6,975 nt of DNA, taken from the NCBI GenBank assembly GCA_001303225.1, contig LJNI01000010.1, positions 1 to 6,975 of the forward strand. Direction: 5' to 3'. Both the position numbers and the translations under genes were made by a program. A model generated the notes under the pieces. It did no database searches, was not told where the DNA came from, and saw only the letters and a list, made by a program, of their open reading frames with translations. The stretch comes from a candidate division TA06 bacterium DG_78. GTDB taxonomy: Bacteria; Hydrothermota; Tepidihabitantia; SM23-42. This document shows, in pieces, positions 1 to 6,641 of the stretch (within the stretch, counting starts at the first letter, position 1; the number at the start of each line of letters is the position of its first letter).

Positions 1-1241
1 GTGGCAATTTTATTGTACCGAAAGAAGACGACCTTCCAGTTGATCCAATGGTGGACGCACCCCCTGAAAATAAATGTCAGACATGCGGTAGTACACACAT
101 AGAGCCAGAAACTGATGTCCTCGACACGTGGGCTACGTCCAGTCTTACTCCAGAAATAAACTTTCGGTGGAAAGAATCTGATGAGAGGAAAAAACTTTTT
201 CCAATGGGTCTACGTCCGCAGAGCCATGATATAATAAGAACATGGACATTCTATACAATCGTTAAAAGCCATTTGCACCACAACTCAGTCCCCTGGAAGA
301 ATATTGTCATTTCAGGTTTTATAACAATTCCCCGCGAAGATGAAATTAAAGTAAATGTCAAAGGGGGAAAAAAAAGATTTAAGGCTGAAAAGTTGTCCAA
401 GTCAAAGCATGGCGATATTGCTGATCCCGTAAAAGTCCTCGAACGGTATAACGCCGACATCCTTCGCTATTGGGCTTCTGGTGGATTACTCGGAACTGAT
501 TTGCCTCTCAAGCAGGATGATATAGAAGTTGGCAAGAGAGTCCAAACCAAGATATGGAATGCGTTCCGTTTTATCTCGCTTCACCTCGAAAAATACGAAA
601 TAAAAAAACCAAAAACATTAGAAACAATCGATGCGTATCTTTTATCTCGACATAATTATGTGGTAAAAAATGCAACCGATTATTTTGAAAAATATGAATT
701 TCGCTTGGCTCGAAACGTCATTGTTGATTTTTTCTGGAAAGACTTTTGTGACAACTATTTGGAAATCATAAAGGATAGATTATATAATCCCGATAAAAGG
801 GGAGAACAAGCTAAAAATTCTGCACTGTTCACCACCTATACTATAGGAAGAACACTCTTGGGTCTTCTTGCTCCGTACCTTCCATTCATTACAGAAGAAC
901 TCTATCAGCAACTCTATAAAAGACGTGAGAATGTTTTAAGTATTCACGTAACACAATGGCCTGAACCCCTGAAATTTGCCATGGCTAATACAATAAAAAC
1001 CGCAGGTGATATGTTCTTTACATTCCTTGCAGCAACGAGAGAGATGCGGGGCAATAGAGGGATCTCACAGAAAGAGGAAATCAAAAAAGCGACTATCTAT
1101 GCAACCAACAAAGAACATAGAGCCTTCAAACCTGTAGAAACTGACTTTCTCGCAACTACTCATGTTCGCGATGTTACCAGACAATTGAATAAGGATAGTG
1201 GAGAATACAGGATAGAGTTTCCTGTACTCGTCCATAACTAG
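1..1241 (+). CDS. valS: Valyl-tRNA synthetase, C-terminal half (5' truncated by window edge)
   Basis: Class I aminoacyl-tRNA synthetase that charges tRNA-Val with valine in the cytoplasm. The reading frame is open from base 3, so the gene enters from upstream; the ATG at 48 is internal. About 412 residues are visible, roughly half of a normal ValRS. In order (visible numbering) there is a CxxC zinc-type knuckle (CQTCG, about 25-29), the DVLDTWATSSLTP block (about 38-50), the GLRPQSHDIIRTW block (about 69-81), and a KLSKS catalytic signature (130-134; bases 390-404) in place of KMSKS. The helical anticodon-binding domain follows. The wording of these blocks and the ending at EFPVLVHN, without the long C-terminal coiled coil of E. 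coli-type ValRS, fit the archaeal/rickettsial-like class. A charged stretch of about 16 residues sits just before KLSKS. No hairpin terminator follows the TAG stop. Family assignment is secure; the subclass rests on remembered motifs. Confidence 0.95.
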   Translation, partial: GNFIVPKEDDLPVDPMVDAPPENKCQTCGSTHIEPETDVLDTWATSSLTPEINFRWKESDERKKLFPMGLRPQSHDIIRTWTFYTIVKSHLHHNSVPWKNIVISGFITIPREDEIKVNVKGGKKRFKAEKLSKSKHGDIADPVKVLERYNADILRYWASGGLLGTDLPLKQDDIEVGKRVQTKIWNAFRFISLHLEKYEIKKPKTLETIDAYLLSRHNYVVKNATDYFEKYEFRLARNVIVDFFWKDFCDNYLEIIKDRLYNPDKRGEQAKNSALFTTYTIGRTLLGLLAPYLPFITEELYQQLYKRRENVLSIHVTQWPEPLKFAMANTIKTAGDMFFTFLAATREMRGNRGISQKEEIKKATIYATNKEHRAFKPVETDFLATTHVRDVTRQLNKDSGEYRIEFPVLVHN

Positions 1242-1298
1242 TAAGGTCACCCTATACAATCATGAGTAGTAAGTATACCATGAACTGTAATTATTCTC

Positions 1299-1326
1299 TT
1301 GACATATAAACAATTATATATATAAT
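1299..1326 (+). promoter_or_regulatory. Sigma70-type promoter for the pil operon
   Basis: TTGACA at 1299-1304 and TATAAT at 1321-1326 are separated by 16 bases, both exact consensus hexamers. The expected transcription start is near A1333, giving a leader of about 22 bases that includes the pilM ribosome binding site. It lies in the only sizeable gap between valS and pilM. No other promoter candidate was seen before rsmD or coaD, so it probably drives the whole pilM-to-coaD run. The function is inferred from sequence match and position. Confidence 0.8.
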
Positions 1327-1337
1327 AATTTAAATTA
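1313..1337. repeat. Two adjoining AT-only palindromes over the -10 and start site
   Basis: Bases 1313-1326 form a perfect 14-base palindrome (ATTATATATATAAT) ending exactly at the end of the -10 box. Bases 1326-1337 form a perfect 12-base palindrome (TAATTTAAATTA) over the predicted transcription start. They could be an operator or an easily melted segment. AT-only palindromes also arise readily by chance in such sequence, so a regulatory role is only a possibility. Confidence 0.4.
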
Positions 1338-1344
1338 ACTAAAA

Positions 1345-1349
1345 AGGAG
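1345..1349 (+). promoter_or_regulatory. Ribosome binding site of pilM
   Basis: AGGAG, five bases before the ATG at 1355, within an A-rich run. It fixes the pilM start, which also fits the PilM N-terminus (MFGKKKK followed by the first phosphate motif). Confidence 0.8.
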
Positions 1350-1354
1350 CCATT

Positions 1355-2395
1355 ATGTTTGGGAAAAAGAAAAAAGTAATTGGTTTAGATATCGGCTCGA
1401 GTCAGACCAAAATGGTTGAATTGAGCGCAGGTAAGAATAAAAAATTAGTAAATTTCGGAATTTCGAAAGTCTTACCTGATGCAATAGTTGAAGGTGAAAT
1501 AATTGATCGAGAAGCAGTGCTAGATTCCATAAGAACATTAATCGAAGGCAAAGCATTCAGTGCCAAGGATGTTGTCATTGGTCTGGCTGGCCGTGATGTA
1601 ATAATAAAAAGAATTACCATTGACCGCATGAGTGAAGCAGACACAAGGGAACAAATAAAATGGGAAGCTGAACAGTATGTTCCCTTTGACATCAACGAAG
1701 TTACGCTTGATTTTGATGTCGTCAATCCAAATTTTGGTGAGAACCAACAAGAAGTGATTTTAGTTGCAGCGAAAAATGAGTTGATTAACAATCTCTCTAC
1801 TTTGTTAAAAGAACTTGATCTTAACCCGCTCATTATTGACACCACCGCCTTTGCAATACAGAATGTATACGAACATAACTATACAACGTCTCCTGATGAA
1901 ATTGTCTGTTTAGCTCATATTGGTGCGGGAATGACTGTAATAAATGTTGTCAAAGGCACATCTTCGTTATCAGCCCGCGACGTTTATTACGGTGTAAACG
2001 CATACATTAGTAAGCTTCAGAAGGAAGTCGGATTTAATTACGAAGATGCTGCAAATGCTGTTAAAGGTGTAATCCCCACCGGTGCTTCCCAGGATTCGGT
2101 TCACGGAGTTTTCGAGTCATTCGTGAGTGACCTTGGAGCGCAGATAGAACGTAGCCTCCAATTTCTCTCGAGTGTTACCGGTGAAGAGAAAATGAGTCGT
2201 ATGTATCTCTCCGGAGGTGGGGCATTAATACCCGATCTTTTAGAATATTTAAAACGCCGGCTTGGTGTATCGATTGAAATTCTCAATCCATTTAAAAATG
2301 TTGTCTATGATCCTACACTATTTGCTCCAGAAGGAGTAGAAACAGTAGGACCAATATTAGCCCAAGCCCTTGGTCTAGCCCTAAGGGGGGAATAA
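1355..2395 (+). CDS. pilM: Type IV pilus assembly protein PilM (actin-like ATPase)
   Basis: Cytoplasmic actin-like protein of the type IV pilus alignment complex; in the family it binds the short N-terminal tail of PilN and links the inner-membrane proteins to the cytoplasmic motor side. At 346 residues it has normal family length. Visible motifs are the basic start MFGKKKK, phosphate-1 loop GLDIGSSQTKMVEL (10-23), the WEAEQYVPFDI block (103-113) typical of PilM, a phosphate-2 region AHIGAGMT (187-194), and an adenosine motif LSGGGALIPDLLEYL (285-299). The phosphate-2 loop normally reads DIG; here histidine 188 replaces the aspartate, and the usual IGG of the following block reads YGV (212-214). 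ATP handling may therefore differ. The stop overlaps the pilN start by one base (TAATG), which suggests translational coupling. It is the first gene after the consensus promoter. Confidence 0.96.
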   Translation: MFGKKKKVIGLDIGSSQTKMVELSAGKNKKLVNFGISKVLPDAIVEGEIIDREAVLDSIRTLIEGKAFSAKDVVIGLAGRDVIIKRITIDRMSEADTREQIKWEAEQYVPFDINEVTLDFDVVNPNFGENQQEVILVAAKNELINNLSTLLKELDLNPLIIDTTAFAIQNVYEHNYTTSPDEIVCLAHIGAGMTVINVVKGTSSLSARDVYYGVNAYISKLQKEVGFNYEDAANAVKGVIPTGASQDSVHGVFESFVSDLGAQIERSLQFLSSVTGEEKMSRMYLSGGGALIPDLLEYLKRRLGVSIEILNPFKNVVYDPTLFAPEGVETVGPILAQALGLALRGE

Positions 2396-3000
2396 TGATA
2401 AAAATAAATTTAGCACCATCTGCCAAAAAAGGCCGGGTTCCCAAAGCGAAGGGTGTCAGAGGACCAGCACTGGGAATAAAACTTCCATCAGTACAGGTTA
2501 CCCTGCTCTACATAATTGGTATTGTCATTGTTGTGGTGCTTATTGCAGTTACCTTACTTGCCCAGTCAAATCGTATCGGCAGTCTCAACAAAAATATTAA
2601 CGAGTTGAGTGCTAAACTTGAAGAATTAAAGGCTTACAAGGCTACTGTTGATAGTCTAGAGAAGAGAGAGCGTGAATTGGCATCGTTGATTAAACCAATT
2701 GTTGAACTCAATAAAAACCGTTTCTTCATTGCCCATATTCTTGATGAAATCTCAGCGCGTATTCCCTCATACACTTGGCTCACACAATTAGATATCGGCC
2801 AGAGCGATATGAGAGTGAATGGGGTCACTGCCTCAAACCTCTTAGTTGCCGATTTTATGAATCGTCTTGAGGAATCACCATACATCAGCAACGTTGATTT
2901 AACAGTACTTGAGAAAAAGGTAGTTGGTAAAATGGAGATGATGGATTTCAAATTGACCGCAAATGTTGGATATGACACGATAGCAGGGAGGCAACCATGA
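2395..3000 (+). CDS. pilN: Type IV pilus assembly protein PilN
   Basis: Bitopic inner-membrane protein that pairs with PilO and docks onto PilM. The N-terminus MIKINLAP matches the conserved INLLP-type PilM-binding tail. A basic, glycine/proline-containing cytoplasmic linker (about 11-31) precedes one transmembrane helix (about 35-57). A periplasmic coiled coil (about 60-105) leads into a small alpha/beta domain (about 110-195) with the familiar FIAHILDEISARIP block (111-124) and an ADFMNRLEESPYISNVDL stretch (152-169). At 201 residues it has usual length. A run of six G (2385-2390) sits four bases upstream of the ATG. The start overlaps the pilM stop by one base, and the gene's own stop overlaps the pilO start by four (ATGA), so the three genes are probably co-translated. 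Confidence 0.94.
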   Translation: MIKINLAPSAKKGRVPKAKGVRGPALGIKLPSVQVTLLYIIGIVIVVVLIAVTLLAQSNRIGSLNKNINELSAKLEELKAYKATVDSLEKRERELASLIKPIVELNKNRFFIAHILDEISARIPSYTWLTQLDIGQSDMRVNGVTASNLLVADFMNRLEESPYISNVDLTVLEKKVVGKMEMMDFKLTANVGYDTIAGRQP

Positions 3001-3569
3001 ATATTAGAGAACCCAAAACTCAACAAATGATTATATTCTTTATCATCCTCGTTATCGTCTTAGTACTGTTCTTCAGGTTCCCTTATTCATCAAATAGAAA
3101 GAAAATTTCTCATTTGACAACGGTACGAGATTCACTCCAAATCGAACTCCAGAAGACCGAAGCGGCACGGGCACGATTACCTGAATTACAGGCAAAAATT
3201 GCACGGCTTGAAGTTGAATGGGAAATCGCAAAACAAATGCTTCCCAAGGAAAAAGAAATCCCATCGCTCATCCAACAAATATCAAATTCTGGGACAAAGG
3301 CTGGTGTTAGTTTTCTACTCTTTAAACCGAGTGGGCCACTAGCAAAGCAAGATTATGCAGAGATCCCTGTTGATATTAAAGTCGCTTGCGGCTACCATCA
3401 ACTGGGCTCATTTCTCTCAAATCTTGGTCATCTTTCAAGAATTGTAAATGTTCCGTCAATTAAGATAATAGAGAGTAAAGAACGGACAATTCAAGCAGAA
3501 CTGAGTGCGGTTACGTATACAGTTGCAAAAGGAAAGGGGGTGCCAAGTGGTTCTCCACCTCGTAAGTAG
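2997..3569 (+). CDS. pilO: Type IV pilus assembly protein PilO
   Basis: Inner-membrane partner of PilN; the PilN-PilO heterodimer recruits PilP and aligns the secretin with the inner-membrane platform. There is a short cytoplasmic tail (1-10), one strongly hydrophobic helix (about 11-28), a periplasmic coiled coil (about 33-82), then the typical LPKEKEIPSLIQQISNSG block (82-99) and a ferredoxin-like domain with EIPVDIKVACGYHQLGSFL (122-140) and SRIVNV (147-152). Length is 190 residues, close to the family norm. GGAGG at 2987-2991, five bases before the ATG and inside the pilN 3' end, supports this start. The C-terminal tail (about 177-190) is basic and proline-rich, and its coding sequence overlaps the beginning of pilP. 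Confidence 0.94.
   Translation: MNIREPKTQQMIIFFIILVIVLVLFFRFPYSSNRKKISHLTTVRDSLQIELQKTEAARARLPELQAKIARLEVEWEIAKQMLPKEKEIPSLIQQISNSGTKAGVSFLLFKPSGPLAKQDYAEIPVDIKVACGYHQLGSFLSNLGHLSRIVNVPSIKIIESKERTIQAELSAVTYTVAKGKGVPSGSPPRK
3534..3540 (+). promoter_or_regulatory. Ribosome binding site selecting the pilP GTG start
   Basis: The purine run AAAGGGG(G) inside the pilO 3' end ends six bases before the GTG at 3547. A longer in-frame GTG start at 3505 lacks any purine-rich site upstream and would overlap pilO by 65 bases, so 3547 is preferred. Confidence 0.5.
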
Positions 3570-3948
3570 TATTCTCTGTAGCATACTAATATTCAACCAA
3601 ACGCCAACAACAGGCGATTCCCTTTTCGCCGTAGAAAAATGGCAGTACCAATCAAAGGGACGACGAGATCCCTTTGTTCCTTTATTGGGATTGGAATTGA
3701 GTGAAGGTGGAAAGGCGAGCCATTTAAGTGTTGAAAATTTAACGCTCATTGGTATTCTGTGGGGCGATCGAGGTTATTTTGGACTCGTCAAGGACGGCTT
3801 AGGTAACGGATATATCCTCAGAAAAGGTGACAAAGTTGCTGGCGGACATGTTGCGTCAATCACGACCAAAACAGTTATTTTTGAAATTATGCATGCTGGT
3901 GTTGTAACAAAGTATGAGTTGAGGCTCCAAGAAAAGGAAAGGAGGTAA
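3547..3948 (+). CDS. pilP: Type IV pilus assembly protein PilP (secretin-docking periplasmic protein)
   Basis: Small protein that bridges PilN/PilO to the PilQ secretin in the periplasm. With the GTG start at 3547 it is 133 residues. Diagnostic features are the GRRDPFVPL motif (38-46) after a low-complexity tether, and a C-terminal beta-rich HR/PilP-type domain (about 60-128) containing LTLIGILWG (65-73), YILRKGDKVAGG (89-100) and a final YELRL strand. The N-terminus is a hydrophobic signal or anchor (about 2-16). A cysteine lies at 11, but its SIL-C context is not a canonical lipobox, so lipoprotein status is unclear. The preferred start gives an N-region with almost no positive charge. The alternative GTG at 3505 adds 14 residues with several Arg/Lys, a more typical signal N-region but without a ribosome binding site. 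The end is secure; the start is not. It overlaps pilO by 23 bases and sits four bases before pilQ. Confidence 0.85.
   Translation: MVLHLVSSILCSILIFNQTPTTGDSLFAVEKWQYQSKGRRDPFVPLLGLELSEGGKASHLSVENLTLIGILWGDRGYFGLVKDGLGNGYILRKGDKVAGGHVASITTKTVIFEIMHAGVVTKYELRLQEKERR
3939..3946 (+). promoter_or_regulatory. Very strong ribosome binding site of pilQ
   Basis: AAGGAGGT, a full-length match to the anti-Shine-Dalgarno sequence, lies within the last codons and stop of pilP, with the GGAGG core six bases before the pilQ ATG at 3952. It is the longest Shine-Dalgarno match seen in the window, consistent with the secretin being needed as a 12-15-mer while the other components are needed in smaller amounts (inference). 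Confidence 0.8.
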
Positions 3949-3951
3949 GTT

Positions 3952-5553
3952 ATGAGGAATTTAGTAATTTTCGCACTATTGGTCACGTTGGCAGGTGGTG
4001 CGGTAATTAAAGATTTTGTTTTGGTATCAGAAGGTGTTAATACCAAATTCATCATCAAATCAGATGCACCATTTGTTGCCAACGCTTTTACCTTAAAAGA
4101 CCCCGCGAGAATTGTTGTAGATTGCTCAGGTGTCTCAAGCTCACTCATCGGTAAAAAATATGGCGTTAACAGAGGCGGTGTAAAGGAATTTACCATAACA
4201 GGTTTTACTGAGCAAGCTGATTTAGTAAGGGTTGTGGCAAAATTAGACGGCGACTATTCTTTTCTTACTTCAACTGAAGGTAACGATTTCATCATAACAT
4301 TGCTCACTGGATTAACTTCCTCTTTTCCTGAATGGCAGGCATCAATGGCAATGGCAACGGCGACGACACCTATGGTAGAACCGGCCAAGCCAACAGTTCC
4401 AACAACAAAACCTCCGACAACGGTAACTGGTCGTCCCATTTCTGTCGATCTGGAAGATGCTGATATCCTTTCAGTGTTGAGACTGCTCTCTGAGTATGCA
4501 GGCGTAAATATCGTTGCAGGCAAAGATGTTAAAGGAACAGTAACAGTTCGACTTCATAATGTTCCATGGCGCCAAGCGCTCGAAATCATTTTGAAAGCAT
4601 CTGGTTTTGCCTATCGTGAGGATCCTGGTGTTATTAGGGTCGACACTGCTGAAAATCTCGATAAACAGGATTATGATTTACCACTCATATCCAAAGTGTA
4701 CAAACTCGAATTTGCCGACCCTGATGGAATGGATGACAAAATTGAGGCGATGTTGTCCCCAAAAGGTAAAGTTAAAGTCGATGATCGAACATACTCACTC
4801 GTTGTCACTGAGGTCGAACCTGTACACGAAAGAATAAAGCAACTGATTGAGCTCTTAGATACGCCAACTCCTCAGGTCGAGATCATGGCGAGGGTTGTTG
4901 ACATCGACGTAACAGCATCACGTGCACTTGGCATTAATTGGACGCTCCAAGGTTTAGAGAGCCAAATTTTGAGAGCCGACATTACGTCAAATGCTGATCC
5001 ACAAGTGGTCGGTTACGGCGTCGTCAATATTGCAACTGTCCCTTCACTCGCCCAGATCGCAGGGACAATCAAAATACTTGAAGAGAGAGGCAAGGCTCAG
5101 ACGATATCAGCACCGCGAATCACAGCAGTTGAGAATGAAGCTGCGTCAGTCTTAGGAGGACAGCGATTTGGTATACCGACGAGGGACCTTGCCGGTAATA
5201 CGGTAATCCAGTTCTACACAGTAGGTACAAAATTAGAGGTTGTACCCCACATCAATTCTCTCGAAGAAATTACCCTGGAAATTCATACCGAAGTGAGTGA
5301 ACTCGATCGCGCATCTGCAATTGCTGGCAGACCAATCATTACGACATCTGAGGCCGATACAAGAATTCTCGTAAAAGATGGAAATACTGTTGTCATTGGT
5401 GGCTTCATCCGAAAGAAACAGACTACGTCAGAAAGAGGCATTCCTCTCCTCATGCACATCCCAATTCTCGGTGCCCTGTTCAAAGAGAAGACGACGACTA
5501 TCGAGGACCGCGAACTGCTTATCTTCATTACACCGACTCTGATCAGGTCATAA
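3952..5553 (+). CDS. pilQ: Type IV pilus secretin PilQ
   Basis: Outer-membrane channel through which the pilus leaves the cell. There is an N-terminal signal peptide (about 1-17, cleavage likely near AGGA-V), one AMIN domain (about 18-117; peptidoglycan-binding in this family), and a Pro/Thr/Ala-rich linker (about 130-160). An N0/STN domain (about 162-230) carries the VDLEDADILSVLRLLSEYAG and VTVRLHNVPWRQALEIIL blocks. One N1/KH-like domain follows (about 248-305), then the secretin pore domain (about 308-532) with AQTISAPRITAVENEAASV, TVVIGGF, the signature IPILGALF (503-510) and ELLIFITPTLI. At 533 residues it is compact for a PilQ, many of which have two AMIN domains and exceed 650, but no core domain is missing. 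A full-strength ribosome binding site precedes it. It is the last gene of the pilus cluster, 25 bases from rsmD. Confidence 0.96.
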   Translation: MRNLVIFALLVTLAGGAVIKDFVLVSEGVNTKFIIKSDAPFVANAFTLKDPARIVVDCSGVSSSLIGKKYGVNRGGVKEFTITGFTEQADLVRVVAKLDGDYSFLTSTEGNDFIITLLTGLTSSFPEWQASMAMATATTPMVEPAKPTVPTTKPPTTVTGRPISVDLEDADILSVLRLLSEYAGVNIVAGKDVKGTVTVRLHNVPWRQALEIILKASGFAYREDPGVIRVDTAENLDKQDYDLPLISKVYKLEFADPDGMDDKIEAMLSPKGKVKVDDRTYSLVVTEVEPVHERIKQLIELLDTPTPQVEIMARVVDIDVTASRALGINWTLQGLESQILRADITSNADPQVVGYGVVNIATVPSLAQIAGTIKILEERGKAQTISAPRITAVENEAASVLGGQRFGIPTRDLAGNTVIQFYTVGTKLEVVPHINSLEEITLEIHTEVSELDRASAIAGRPIITTSEADTRILVKDGNTVVIGGFIRKKQTTSERGIPLLMHIPILGALFKEKTTTIEDRELLIFITPTLIRS

Positions 5554-5578
5554 TTATCGGCTACAAGGCAGCTCATGA

Positions 5579-6118
5579 ATGAGAATTGTAGGAGGTACAC
5601 ACAAGGGTAGACGAATCAAGATTCCAAAGAAGGGCGTAAGACCTACAAAAGGAATTGTCAGAGGAGCAATTTTCAACATCATTGGGTCCCATATACAGAA
5701 TGCAGACATTTTGGATATCTTTGCAGGAAGCGGAGCATTGGGATTAGAAGCGCTCTCGCGCGGTGCAATGAGTTGTGTGTTTATTGAAAAGAAATCAAAG
5801 GTTTTGCGAGAAAATATCAAAAATTTATATCCTCGTGCTCAGACAATACACATTATATCGAGTGATTTCAGGTTAGGTATAAAAAGGGTAGTAAACAAGC
5901 AATTTGACATCATCTTTGTCGACCCACCATACCACAAACAGTACATCCAGAAGACACTCGCATTAATCATGAAATACCGTCTCTTGAGCAATAACGGAGT
6001 GGTTATTGTAGAACACCACAGCGATGAAGCGTTGAAAGTACCGAGAAGCCTTTCACTCGAAAAAAAGAAAAAATATGGAGATACCACAGTTTCATTTATT
6101 GTTAATACGCGTGTGTAG
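5579..6118 (+). CDS. rsmD: 16S rRNA (guanine966-N2)-methyltransferase RsmD
   Basis: S-adenosylmethionine-dependent methyltransferase that modifies G966 (E. coli numbering) of 16S rRNA on the small ribosomal subunit. At 179 residues it has normal length. The start MRIVGGTHKGRRI matches the family N-terminus and decides between two ATGs at 5575 and 5579, since the first is out of frame and soon hits a stop. Motifs are RPT (21-23), SAM-binding loop LDIFAGSGALGLEALSRGA (45-63), acidic E70 after the second strand, catalytic DPPY (115-118), and the C-terminal YGDTTVSF (166-173). Only a weak AAGG (5565-5568) lies upstream, so initiation may depend on ribosomes finishing pilQ 25 bases earlier. It carries no pilus function; with coaD it forms a common housekeeping pair. 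Confidence 0.94.
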   Translation: MRIVGGTHKGRRIKIPKKGVRPTKGIVRGAIFNIIGSHIQNADILDIFAGSGALGLEALSRGAMSCVFIEKKSKVLRENIKNLYPRAQTIHIISSDFRLGIKRVVNKQFDIIFVDPPYHKQYIQKTLALIMKYRLLSNNGVVIVEHHSDEALKVPRSLSLEKKKKYGDTTVSFIVNTRV

Positions 6119-6121
6119 GAG
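6117..6121 (+). promoter_or_regulatory. Ribosome binding site of coaD, overlapping the rsmD stop
   Basis: AGGAG shares its first two bases with the rsmD TAG stop (6116-6118) and ends six bases before the coaD ATG at 6128. The arrangement fits translational coupling of the two genes. Confidence 0.75.
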
Positions 6122-6127
6122 AATTAT

Positions 6128-6607
6128 ATGAAAAAAGCTTTGTATGCAGGAACATTTGATCCGATAACATATGGCCATATTGATGTTATCACGCGGGCAA
6201 CAAAAATTTTTGATAAGGTATATATCGGTATCAGTGCCGAGCCGAAGAATACCCTCTTCAGCCAGAAAGAACGAATCGAACTGATTAATGCTGTTTTGGG
6301 TGATAATGATAAAATTGAAGTTTTAGGATTTTCTTCACTCTTGGTAGATATTGCTCAGGAGATCGGTGCCACGACAATCATTCGCGGCATGAGGGCAGTA
6401 TCAGACTTTGATTATGAGCTCCAGTTAACACTCATGAACCGTAAATTATCACCTGCCATCGAAACAATATTCTTGATGCCTTCAGAACAGTATATCTTCA
6501 TTAGTTCGTCGCTCGTTAAAGAAATTGCATCACTCGGTGGAAATGTCGCACATTTAGTTCCAGATACTGTAGCCAAAGCATTAAAGAAAAAACTCAAGAA
6601 GACGTAG
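6128..6607 (+). CDS. coaD: Phosphopantetheine adenylyltransferase CoaD
   Basis: Catalyses the penultimate step of coenzyme A synthesis, ATP + 4'-phosphopantetheine to dephospho-CoA + pyrophosphate, as a cytoplasmic (usually hexameric) enzyme. Length is 159 residues, exactly typical. Motifs are the nucleotidyltransferase signature GTFDPITYGH (8-17) with the TxGH-type histidine H17, K40 at the position of the substrate-binding lysine, RGMRAVSDFDYELQ (86-99) with the two arginines R86 and R89, and the ATP-contacting FISSSLVKEIA block (124-134). All catalytic residues known to me are kept. The C-terminus is lysine-rich. It follows rsmD by nine bases and precedes an independently promoted obgE, so it looks like the last gene of the long transcript; no hairpin terminator is visible after it. 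Confidence 0.97.
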   Translation: MKKALYAGTFDPITYGHIDVITRATKIFDKVYIGISAEPKNTLFSQKERIELINAVLGDNDKIEVLGFSSLLVDIAQEIGATTIIRGMRAVSDFDYELQLTLMNRKLSPAIETIFLMPSEQYIFISSSLVKEIASLGGNVAHLVPDTVAKALKKKLKKT

Positions 6608-6641
6608 CTCCCACACAATACCACCATAATCTCCACTATTA

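Noticed and set aside
1242..1298. Possible terminator after valS
   Set aside because: Only tiny palindromes such as GTATAC (1274-1279) are present, with no GC-rich stem followed by a T run.
1402..1845. Long antisense reading frame opposite pilM (147 codons)
   Set aside because: It lies wholly inside a well-conserved gene on the other strand, shows no recognisable family and has no promoter or ribosome binding site. The same holds for the antisense frames at 2634-3026, 3774-4196, 5283-5600 and 6412-6720.
3114..3119. TTGACA inside pilO (and another at 5904-5909 in rsmD)
   Set aside because: No acceptable -10 box lies 15-19 bases downstream of either copy, and both are within conserved coding sequence.
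4607..4837. Same-strand out-of-frame reading frame inside pilQ
   Set aside because: It lies across the conserved N0 to N1 region of PilQ and has no initiation site or recognisable protein features.
6060..6073. A7-G-A6 run near the end of rsmD as a possible slippage site
   Set aside because: The frame continues through it into the conserved YGDTTVSF ending, and there is no overlapping frame or downstream structure that would suggest programmed frameshifting. The A8 run near 368-375 in valS is likewise in frame.
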